Below are positions 45,528-55,200 of a stretch of DNA of 64,000 nt, in pieces. Positions within the stretch are counted from its first letter, which is position 1. Every line of letters starts with the position of its first letter. The notes beneath the pieces were generated by a model. That model had not been told where the DNA came from and made no database searches. It saw nothing but the letters and a program-made list of their open reading frames with translations. Made by a program: the position numbers and the translations under genes. This stretch comes from Cavia porcellus (Eukaryota; Chordata; Mammalia; Rodentia; Caviidae), in the NCBI RefSeq assembly GCF_034190915.1, contig NW_026947501.1, positions 2,418,001 to 2,482,000 of the forward strand, read 5' to 3'.

Positions 45528-45984
45528 GGGTGAGCTTTAGCATTAGGCTTAGTGTTATGTTTAGAGGTCAGGGTTAGGGCTAGTGTTAGGTTTAAGTTTA
45601 GGTATAGGGTTATGGGTTAGGGTGAGTGTTATGTGAGGGTTCTGTTTAGGGTTACGGTTAGGGTTAGGGTTACGTTTAGGATCTAGGTTTGGTGTTAGGG
45701 TTAGGTTTAATGTTAGGGATAATGTTAGGGTTACGGGTTAGGGTTAGGTGTTAGGGGTTAAGATTAGGGTTAGGGTTAGAGCTAGACAGGGTTAGGGTCA
45801 GGGTTAGGGTTAAGGTTAGCGTTATCGTAGTGTTAGTGTTAGGGTTTGGGTTAGGGTAATTTTTGGGTTCAGGGCTAGGTTTAGATTTAGGGTTAGGGTT
45901 AGGGTTATTGTTAGGTTTAGAAATTAGTGTTAGGGTTATGGTTAGGGTTAGAGTTAGAGTTAGAGTTAGAGTTTAGTGTAAGTG

Positions 45985-46026
45985 TTAGTGTTAGTGTTAG
46001 TGTTAGTGTTAGTGTTAGTGTTAGTG
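45985..46026 (+). repeat. (TTAGTG)7 microsatellite
   Basis: Seven exact TTAGTG units followed by TTAGAGGTCAGGG. The matching position near 41260 in copy A and near 50110 in the next unit has two to three units only, so this is a local expansion. Confidence 0.9.
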
Positions 46027-46233
46027 TTAGAGGTCAGGGTTTGGGTTAGTGTTAGGGTTAAAGTTAGGATTAGTGTTAGGGATTAAGGTTAGTGTTAGCG
46101 TTATGGTGAGGGTAAAGTTAGGGTTTGGGTTATGGTTACGGTTTAGCGTTAGGGTTAGTTTTAGGGTTAGATTTAGCTGTAAGGTTAGGGATTAGTGTTA
46201 GGTGTTAGGGTCAGGGTTAGGGTTAGGGTAGTG

Positions 46234-46731
46234 TTAGGGATTAGTGTTTGGGTTAAGGTTAGTGTTAGGGTCAGTGTTAGGTTTAGGGTTTGATTTAGCA
46301 GTTAGAGTTAGGGTTAGGGTTAGGGTTATGGTTAGGGTTAGGGTTAGGTTTAGGGTTAGGGTTATGGTTCGGGTTAGTGTTAGTGTTAGTGTTAGGGTTA
46401 GGGTTAGGGTTAGCTTTATGGTTAGGTTTAGGATTAGGGTTAGGGTTAGTGTTAGGGATATGGTTAGGGTTTTGGTTAGAAAGTTGGGATTACAATTACA
46501 GTTAGAGGTTAGGGTTATGGTTAGGGTTAAGGTTAGGGTTAGAGTTAGTGTTAGGGTTAGGGTTAGGGTTAGCTTTATGGTTAGGTTTAGGATTAGGGTT
46601 AGGGTTAGTGTTAGGGATATGGTTAGGGTTTTGGTTAGAAAGTTAGGATTACAATTACAGTTAGAGGTTAGGGTTATGGTTAGGGTTAAGGTTAGGGTTA
46701 GAGTTAGTGTTAGGGTTATGGTTAGCATCAA
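46234..46731 (-). other. Longest repeat-derived open frame on - (165 residues), not a gene
   Basis: Mostly Leu-Thr steps with two identical SNCNCNPNFLTKTLTI patches from the 159-bp duplication. It is the antisense of the + strand frame at 46244-46750, an arrangement expected for hexamer repeats, where two frames per strand are open. Confidence 0.8.
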
Positions 46732-46750
46732 GTTGAGGGTTATTGTTTAG
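46244..46750 (+). other. Longest repeat-derived open frame on + (168 residues), not a gene
   Basis: Mostly Val-Arg steps with two identical internal patches containing VRKLGLQLQLEV, which are the 159-bp duplication read in frame. It overlaps an open frame of similar length on the other strand. Composition is dictated by the hexamer, and no domain is recognised. It stays open because 159 is divisible by three. Confidence 0.8.
46388..46705 (+). repeat. Direct tandem duplication, 2 x 159 bp
   Basis: GATTACAATTACAG occurs at 46488 and 46647 and TAGCTTTATGG at 46411 and 46570, both 159 bp apart. One difference was noticed (AAGTTGGGATT against AAGTTAGGATT). The duplication length is a multiple of three, so both overlapping open frames are lengthened without a shift. 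Confidence 0.95.
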
Positions 46751-46850
46751 GGTTAGTGTTATGGTTAGATTTAGAGTTTAGTGTTAGTGTTAGGTTTAGG
46801 TTCAGGGTTAGGGTTAGGGTTAGGGTTAGCGTTAGGGTTAGGGTTAGTGT

Positions 46851-49800
46851 TAAGGTAAGGATTAGGGTTAGCATTAGTGTTAGGGTTAGGTTTGGGGATT
46901 AAGATTAGTGTTAATGTTAGGGTAAGAGTTAAGGTTAGGGATAGGGTTCGTGCTAGGATTAGGGTTATGGTTAGGGTTAGGTTTAGCATAAGGTTCCGAG
47001 ATTAGGGTTAGTTTTAGGGTTATGGTTTATGTTATATTTAAGGGTATGTGTTAGGGTTAGGGTTAGTGCTTGGGTTAGGGATTAGGGTTAGTGTTTAGGT
47101 TAGTGTTAGTGTTTGGGTTAATGTTAGAGTTAGGGTTAGGGTTAGAGTTTAGAGTCAAGGTTAGGGTTAGAGTTAGGGTTAGGATTAGGCTTATTGTTAG
47201 GGTTAGAGTTTAGGGTTAGGGTTAGGGTTACAAGTTAGGGTTAGGGTTACAGTTAAAGTTAGAGTTAGGGTTAGTGCTAGGTTTAGTGGTAGCGTTAGAG
47301 GTTAGTGTTAGTTTAAGGGTTAGGATTATGGTTAGTGTTAGTGTTAGGCTTAGGTTTAGCGTTAGTGATAGTTTTGAGTTAACGTTGGAGTTTAGTGTAA
47401 AGGTTAGGGTTAGGGTTAGGGTTATATGTCAGGATTAGGGTTAGGGTTAGGAGTAGGGATTAGGGTTAGGGTTAGCGTTATGGTTAGGTTAAAGTTAGTG
47501 TTAGGGTTAGGGTTTAGGGTTAGGTTTAGGTTTAGGATTATGGTTGTGGTTAGGTTTGGGTTAGGTGTTAATGTTAGGTGTTAGGGTTAGGGTTAGGGTT
47601 AGGGTTACGGTTAGTGTTAGGGTTAGGGTTAGGGTTTAGTGTTAGGGTTAGGGTTAGTATTAAAGTTAAGGTTAGGTTTAATGTTAGGGTTAGGGTTAGG
47701 TTTAGGTTTAGGGTTAGGTTCATGGTTAGAAGGTTACGGTTAGAATTAGGGTTATAGGTCAAGGTTATGGTTAGGGTTAATGTGAGGTTAGAGTTAGGGT
47801 TAGGGTTAGGGTTAGGGTTGGGGTTAGGTGTTAGGGTTAATGTTAATGTTAGGGTTAGGGATTAGGGTTAGTGTTAGGTTTACAGTTCAGTTTAGGGTTT
47901 GGGTTAAGGATTAGAGTTAGGTTTAGGGTTAGCGTTAGCGTTAGTGTTAGGGTTAGTGTTAGTCTTAGGCTTTGGTTTAGAGATTAGTGTTAGGGTTCAT
48001 GTTAGGGTTAGGGTTAGGTTGAGGATTATGGTTAGGGCTAGGGTTAGGGTTAAAGTTATTGTTAGAGTTACGGGGAGGTTAGGTGTGAGGGTTAGCAGTT
48101 ACAGGTTAGGATTAGGGTTAGGGTTAGAGTTAGACATGGTTAGGGCTGGGTTAGGTGTAGGGTGAGGGTTACTGTTTGTGTTATGTTAGGGTTAGGGTTA
48201 GTTTTAGGGTTAGGATTAGGGTTATTGCCAGGTTTCTGGTTAGCATAGAGTTAGGGTTGGGTTAGCATAAGTATTAAAGATTACGGTTCGGATTAGGTTT
48301 AGGGTTAGGGTTAGGTTTAAGGGTAGCAGTTAAGGTTAGGTTTAGTGTAAGGGTTAGGGATAAGGGTTTGGTTTTGGGTTAGTGTTATTGTTAGGGTTAA
48401 GGTTCGCGTTAGGGTTAGTGTTAGTGATTAGGGTTAGGGTTAGTTTTAGGGATAGGGTTCAGGTTAGGGCTAGGTTGAGGGTTAGGCATCGGGTTAAGTT
48501 CAGGGTTAGGGTTAGAGTTAGGTTTACTGTTAGGCGTAAAATTTAGGGTTAGGGTTAAGGTTAGGGTTAGGTTTAGGGTGAGGGTTAGGGTTAGGTTTAG
48601 TGTTAGGGTTATGGTTATGGTTATGGTTAGGGTTAGCGTTAGGCTTAGTGTTAGGGTTAAAGGTTAGGGTTAGGGCTAGTGTTAGGGTTAGGGTTAGTGT
48701 TAGGCTTAGAGATTAGGGTTTGGGTTAAGGTTCATTTTAGGGTCAGGGTTAGGTTTAGGGTTTGGGTTAGTGGTTAGAGTTAAGGTTAGGGTTAGGATTA
48801 CGGTTACGGTTAGTGCTAGGGTTAGGGATATTGTTAGGGTTAGGGTTGCGTTACAGTTTAGCATTAGGGTTAGTTTTAGTGTTAGTGTTAGGTTTAGGGT
48901 TAGCTTCATTGTTAGGGTTAGGGTTGGGATTCGGGTTAGTGTTAGGGATAGGTTTAGAGTTACGCTTATATGGTTTGTGTTAGAATTATGGTTAGAGGTT
49001 AGGGTTATGGTTAGGGTTAAGGTTAGCGTTAGTGTTGGTGTTAGGTTAGGGTTAGGGACTAGGGTTAGTGTTAGGGTTAGTGTTAGGGTTAGGGTTAGGG
49101 GTTAGAGTTAGTGTTAGGTTTAGGGTTAGCGTCAGGTTGAGGGTTAGGTTTAGGGTTAGTGTTATGGTTAGGGTTAGAGTTTATTGTTAGTGTTAGGTTA
49201 GACTTAGGGTTAGGGTTAGGGTTAGGTTTAGGGTTAGGGTTAGGGTTAGGCTTAGAGTTAGGGTTAGCGTAAGGATTAGGGTTAGGGTTAGGTTTGGGGA
49301 TTAAGGTTAGTGTTAGTGTCCGTGTATGCATTAGGGCTAGGGTTAGATTTAGCCTAAGGATTAGAGATTAGTGTTAGGTTTATCTTTAAAGTTAGGGTTA
49401 GGTTTAACGGTATGGTTTAAGGTTAGGGTTAGTGTTAGGGTTAAGGATTATGTTTAGGTTTTGGGTCAGTGTTAGTGTTAGGGTTAGGGTTAGTGTTAGG
49501 GATAGGGTTAAGGTTAGGCTTAGGGTGAAGGTTAGGCATTGGGTTAGGGTCAGGTTAGGGTTAGGGTTAGTGTTACCTTTAGAGGTAAGGGTTAGCTTTA
49601 GCATTAGGTTTATGGGTAGGGTTAAGGTTAGGGTTAGCTTTACGGTTATGTTTATGGTTAGGGTTTGGGTTAGCATTAGGCTTAGTGTTATGTTTAGAGT
49701 TCAGGGTTAGGGCTAGTGTTAGGGTTAGGGTTAGGGTTAGGTATAGGGTTAGGGGTTAGGGTGAGGGTTATGTGAGGGTTCTGTTTAGGGTTATGGTTAG

Positions 49801-51160
49801 GGTTAGGGTTACGTTTAGGTTTAGGGTTGGTGTTAGTGTTAAGTTTAATGTTAGGGTTAATGTTAGGGTTATGGGTTAAGTTTAGGTGTTAGGGGTTAAG
49901 ATTAGGGTTAGGGGTAGAGCTAGACAGTGTTAGAGTCAGGGTTAGGTTTAAGGTTAGCATTATCGTAGGGTTAGTATTAGGGTTTTGTTTAGGGTAATTT
50001 TTTAGGTTCAGGGCTAGGTTTAGAGTTAGGGTTAGCGTTAGGGTTATTGTTAGGTTTAGAAATTAGTGTTAGTGTTACGGTTAGGGTTAGGGTTAGAGTT
50101 AGAGTTTAGGGTAAGTGTTAGTGTTAGTGTTAGTGTTAGAGGTCATGGTTTGGGTTATTGTTAGAGTTAGGGTTAGGGTTAGTGTTAGGGATTAGGGTTA
50201 GTGTTAGTGTTATGGTTTGGGTAAAGTTACGGTTTGGGTTAGGGTTAGGGTTTAGCGTTAGGGTTAGGTTTAGGGTTAGGATTTGGGTTAGGTTTAAGGT
50301 TAGGGATTAGGGTTAGGTGTTAGGTGTTAGGGTTAGGGTTAGGGTTAGGTTAGTGTTAGGCATTAGGGTTTGGGTTAAGGTTAGTATTAGGGTCAGTGTT
50401 ACGTTAGTGTTACGTTTAGGGTTAGGGTTAGGGTTAGGTTTAAGGTTCGGGATTAGTGTTAGGTGTTAGGGTTAGGGTTAGGGTTAGGGTAGTGTTAGGG
50501 ATTAGGGTTAGGGTTAAGTTTAATATTAGGGTCAGTGTTAGGTTTAGGGTTTGGGTTAGGGTTAGAGTGAGGATTATGGTTAGGATTATGGTTAGGGTTA
50601 GGTTTAGGTTTAGGGTTAGGGTTAGGGTTAGGGTTAGGGTTCATGTTAGTGTTAGGGTTAGGGTTACAGTTTAGTGTTAGGGTTAGTGTTAGTGTTAGGT
50701 TTAGGGTTAACTTTATGGTTAGGGTTAGGGTTAGTGTTAGGGATAGGGTTAGGTTTTCGGTTAGATGGTTAGGGTTAGAATTATGGTTAGAGGTTAGGGT
50801 TATGTTTGTGGTTAAGGTTAGGGTTAGAGTTAGGGTTAAGGTTAGGGTTAGGGATTAGGGTTAGTGTTAGGGTTAGTGTTAGTGTTTGTATTAGGGTTAG
50901 GGTTAAGGGTTAGAGTTAGTGTTAGGGTTAGGGTTAGCGTCAAGTTGAGGGTTATTGTTTTGGGTTAGTGTTATGGTTAGGTTTAGAGTTTAGTGTTAGT
51001 GTTAGGTTTAAGTTCATGGTTAGGGTTAGGATTAGGGTTAGAGTAAGGATGAGGGTTAGGGTTAGTGTTAGGGTTAGGTTTGGGGATTAAGGTTAGTGTT
51101 ATTATTAGTGTAAGAGTTAGGGTTAGGGTTAGCGTTAGTGCTAGGATTAGGAATAGGGTT
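46851..51160 (+). repeat. 4.1-4.3-kb tandem unit, first copy
   Basis: AGGTTCCGAG at 46991, CTGGGTTAGG at 48146 and GCATCGGG at 48486 recur at 51179, 52342 and 52775 (offsets 4188, 4196 and 4289 bp). The right part (49.3-51.0 kb) is a third copy of the hairpin cassette: TATGCATTAG 49325, hairpin 49573, TTCTGTTTA 49779, AGAGCTAGACAG 49916. No gene is seen. Confidence 0.78.
49573..49588. repeat. Short inverted repeat TTACCT-TTAG-AGGTAA, copy 4
   Basis: Same 16 bases, 4061 bp after copy 3, followed by GGGTTAGC. Confidence 0.75.
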
Positions 51161-54100
51161 AGGTTTAGGGTTAACATAAGGTTCCGAGATTAGGGTTAGT
51201 TTTAGGGTTCTGGTTTGTGTTATATTTAAGGATATTTGTTAGGGTTAGGGTTAGTGTTAGGATTAGGGATTAGGGTTAGTGTTTAGGTTAGTGTTAGTTT
51301 TTGGGTTAGTGTTCGGGTTAGGGTTATGGTTAGAGTTTAGAGTCAAGATTAGAGTTAGAGTAAGGGTTAAGGTTAGGCTTATTGTTAGGGTTAGAGTTTA
51401 GGGTTATAGTTAGATTTAGGGTTAGGGTTAGGGTTACAAGTTAGGGTTAGGGTTATAGTTAAGGTTAGAGTTAGAGTTAGTGTTAGGTTTAGTGGTAGGG
51501 TTAGAGGTTAGTGTTAGTTTAATGGTTAGGATTATGGTTAATGTTAGTGTTAGGCTTAGGTTTAGCTTTAGTGATAGTTTTGGGATAGAGTTGGAGTTTA
51601 GTGTAAAGGTTAGGGTTAGGGTTAGGGTTAGAGTTCAGGGTTAGGGTTAGCGTTATGGTTAGGGTAAAGTTAGTGTTAGGGTTACGGTTAGGGTTAGGGT
51701 TAGAGTTTAGAGTTAGGGTTAGTTTTAGGATTCTGGTTATGGTTAGGTTTGGGTTAGGTTTTAGTGTTAGGGGTTAGGGTTAGGGTTAGGGTTAATGTTA
51801 GGATTAGGGTTAGAGTTTAGTGTTAGTGTTAGGGTTACTTTTAGGACTAGTTTTAAAGTTAAGGTTAGGTTTAGGGTTAGGTTTAGGTTTAGGTTCAGGG
51901 TTAGGGTTAGGTTTATGGTTAGAGCATTAGGGTTAGAATTCAGGTTAGAGGTTAAGGTTATGGTTAGGGTTAAGGTTAGGGTTAGAGTTAGGGTTAGGCT
52001 TAGGGTTGGGTTTAGGTTTTAAGGTTAATATTAATGTTAGGGTTAGGGATTAGGGTTAGTGTTAGGGTTAGGGTTCGTTTTAGGGTTTGGGTTAGGGATT
52101 AGATTTAGGTTTAGGGTTAGGGTTAGCATTAGTGTTAGGGTTAGTGTTTGTGTTAGTCTTAGGCTTAGGTTTAGAGATAATTTAGGGTTCATGTTAGGGT
52201 TAGGTTGAGGATTATGGTTATGATTAGGTTTAGGGTTAAAGTTACTGTTAGGGTTAGTGTTAGGGTTACTGGTTTTAGGTGTTAGGGTTAGCAGTTACCG
52301 GTTAGGATTAGTGTTAGGGTTAGAGTCAGATGGGTTTAGGGCTGGGTTAGGTGTTGGGTGAGGTTTACTGTTAGTGTTATGTTAGGGTTAGTGTTAGGGT
52401 TAGGATTAGGGATTAGGGTTAAGGTTTGTGTTAATGTTAGTGTTCGGGTTAGGGTTACGTTTAGGTATTAAGGATAGTGTTAGGGTTAGTGTTAGGATTA
52501 GGGTTAGGGTTAGTGCCACGTTTAGGGTTAGCATTAGGGTTAGGGTAGGGTTAGCATAAGTATTAGAGATTACGGTTCGGTTTAGGTTTTGCGTTAGGCT
52601 TAGGTTTAAGGGTAGCGGTTAAAGTTAGGTTTAGTGTAAGGGTTAGGGATAAGGGTTAGTGTTTGGGTTAGTGTTAGGGTTATCGTTAGATTTCACGTTA
52701 GGGTTAGTGTTAGTGATTAGGGTTAGGGTTAGTATTAGGGATAGGGTTAAGGTTAGGGCTAGGTTGAGGGTTAGGCATCGGGTTAGGGTCAGGGTTATGG
52801 TTAGAGTTAGGTTTACTGTTAGGGGTAAAATTTAGAGTTAGGATTAGGGTTAGGGTTAGGGTTAAGTTTAGTGTTAGGGTTATGCTTATGGTTAGGGTTA
52901 GGGTTAGCATTAGGCTTAGTGTTAGGGTTAAAGATTAGGGTTAAGGCTAGTGTTAGGGTTAAGGTTAGGGATTAGTGGTTAGGGTTAGGGCTAGGGTTAA
53001 TGGTTAGGGTTAGGGTTCGGGTTAGTGTTAGGGTTAGGGTTATGGTTATGGTTAGGGTTAGGGTTATCGTTAAGCTTAGTGTTAGTGTTAGAGGTTAAGG
53101 TTAGGGCTAGTGTTAAGGTTAGGTTTAGCGTAGGGTTAGGGGCTAGGGTGAGGGTTACGTCAGGGTTCTGTTTAGTGTTACGGTTAGGGTTAGGGTTAGG
53201 GATTAGGGTTAGTGTTAGGTTAGTGTTAGTGTTAGGGTTAGGGTTAGGGTTTGGGTTAGCGGTTAGAGTTAGGGTTAAGGCCAGGGTTAGCATTAGAGTC
53301 AAGGTTAGGGTTATGGTTAGTGTTACGGTTAGGGATAGACTTTAGTGTTAATGTTAGATTTAGGTTTAAGGGTTAGGTTTAGTGTTAGTGTTAGGGTTAG
53401 CGTTAGTGTTAGTGTTAGTGTTAGCGTAAGGAATAGGGTTAGGGTTAGGGTTAGGGTTAGTGTTAGGTTTGCAGATTAAGATTAGTGTTAGTGGTATCAT
53501 AAGGGATAGGGTTAGGGTTAGGTTTAGTATTAGGGTTAGGGATTAGTTTAGTGTTTGCATTATTGTTAGTGTTAGGGTTAGGGTTAGTGTTAGGGTTAGT
53601 GTTACAGTTTAGGGTCAAGTTTAGGGTTAGAGTTAGGGTTAGGGTTGTAGTTAGGGTTAGAGGTTAGGGTTGCGGTTTGAGTTAGGTTAGGGTTACGGTT
53701 ACAGTTTAGGCTTAGATTTAGGGTTAAGGTTAGGGTTATGGTTACTGTTAGGGTTAGTGGTACATTTAGAGGTTAGTGTTAGTTTCAGCGTTAGGGTTAT
53801 GTTTACTGTTAGTGTTAGGGTTAGGTTTAGGTTTAGGGATTGGGTTGGGTTAGAGTTAGAGTTTAGTGTAAGGGTTAGGGTTAGGGTTAGGGTTAGGGTT
53901 AGAGGTCAGAGTTACTGTTAGTTTTAGGATTAAGTTTAGGGTTAGGGATTAGGATTAGGGTTATGGTACGGGTAAATTTAGGGTTAGGCTTAGGGTTAGG
54001 GTTTAGAGTTAGGTTTAGGTTTAGGGTTATTGTTATGGGTAGGGTAAGGGTTAGGGTTAGGGTTAGGATTAAGGTTAGGGTTATGGTTAGGGTTTGGGTT

Positions 54101-55200
54101 AGGGTTATGTTTAGGATTAGGATTGACGTTTAGGTTTTAGTGGTTAGAGCTTAGGGTTAGGGGTTAGGGTTAGTGTTAGGGTTAAGGTTAGGGCTAGGGT
54201 GAGGGTTAGGCATCGGCTTAAGGTCAGTGTTAGGGTTCGGTTAGTTTTACCATTATGGGTAAGTGTTAAGGTTAGGATCGGTGTTAGTGTTAGGGTTAGT
54301 GTTGGGGTTAGGGTTAGGGCTTAGGGTTAGGGTTAGGGTTAGTGTTAGGCTTAGGGTTATGGTTATGGTTAGGCTTAGGTTTAGTGTTAGGGTTTGTGTT
54401 AGGATTAGAGGTTAGGGTTAGGACCAGTGTTAGGGTTAGGGTTAGGTTTAGGATTAGGGGTTAGGGTGAGGGTTAAGTTAGGGTTCTGTTTAGGTTTACG
54501 CTTAGGGTTATGGTTACGGTTAGGGTTACGGTTAGGTTTACGGTTAGGTTTAGGTTTATGTTTAGGGTTAATGTTAGGGTTACGGGTTAGGGTTAGGAGT
54601 TAGGGGTTAGGATTAGAGTTAGGGTTAGAGCTAGACAGAGTTAGGTTTACGGTTAGTGTTAGGGTTAGGGTTAGAGGTTAGGCTCAGGTTTAAGGTTAGT
54701 GTTAGTGTTAGGATTAGGGTTAATGTTCGGGTTAGAGATTACGGTTAGGGTTAGGGGTAGAGGTTAGGGTTAGGTTTAAGGATAGGTAAAGAATTAGTCT
54801 TAAGGTTAGTGGTAGTGTTAGAGGTTAGTGTTAGCTTTAGGGTTAGGGTTTTGGTTAGTGTTAGTGTTAGGTTTAGGTTTAGGTTTAGGGTTAAGATTAG
54901 CATTAGGTTGAGTGTTTAGGGTAACGGTTATGGTTAGAGGTTAGGGTTAGTGTTAGTGTTAGGATTAGTGTTAGGTTTAGGAGTTAGGGTTAGGGTTAGT
55001 GCTATGGTTAGTGTTAGGGTTAGTGTTATGTTTCCGGTTAGGTTTAGGTTTAGGGTTACCTTTAGTGGGTTAGGGTTTGAATTAGGATTCGAAGTTAAAT
55101 ATAAATTTAGGGTTAAGGTTAGGGTTCGAATTAGGGTTAGGATTAGGGTCATTGTTAGGGTTATTAAAAAGGTTAGGGTTTGATTTAGGGTTAGAGTGTG
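51161..55200 (+). repeat. 4.1-4.3-kb tandem unit, second copy and edge
   Basis: Landmarks AGGTTCCGAG 51179, CTGGGTTAGG 52342 and GCATCGGG 52775 match the previous unit. It then diverges: TTCTGTTTA at 53166 matches 26389 (offset 26777 bp), and TTCTGTTTA at 54484 with AGAGCTAGACAG at 54628 forms another type-2 module. No gene is seen. Confidence 0.7.
55088..55130. other. AT-rich, weakly telomeric island with two TTCGAA sites
   Basis: TTCGAA at 55088-55093 and 55125-55130 lie 37 bp apart and flank GTTAAATATAAATTTAGGG. This is among the least telomere-like short stretches in the window. It may be a strongly mutated GTAAATTTA patch; no function is claimed. Confidence 0.6.

Larger units (their letters stand above)
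42061..46850 (+). repeat. 4.8-kb tandem unit, copy B
   Basis: Landmarks in the same order as copy A: TTCATAGCGTTCGGG 42072, GGCTTAAGG 42486, GTAAATTTA 42873, AGAGCTAGACAG 43022, GGGGACAGGG 43854, TATGCGTTAG 45221, hairpin 45512, TTCTGTTTA 45640, AGAGCTAGACAG 45779. Copy B also contains three local novelties that copy A lacks: a 38-bp doublet at 43854, (TTAGTG)7 at 45985 and the 159-bp duplication at 46388. Confidence 0.85.

Noticed and set aside
46244..46750. Possible 168-residue basic protein
   Set aside because: Composition is Val-Arg steps forced by the hexamer, with an internal copy caused by a DNA duplication and an equally long antisense frame. No domain or gene context supports it.
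55088..55130. Transposon terminal inverted repeat formed by the two TTCGAA sites
   Set aside because: Each site is a six-base palindrome in itself, only 37 bp apart, with no longer terminal repeats, target-site duplication or transposase frame.
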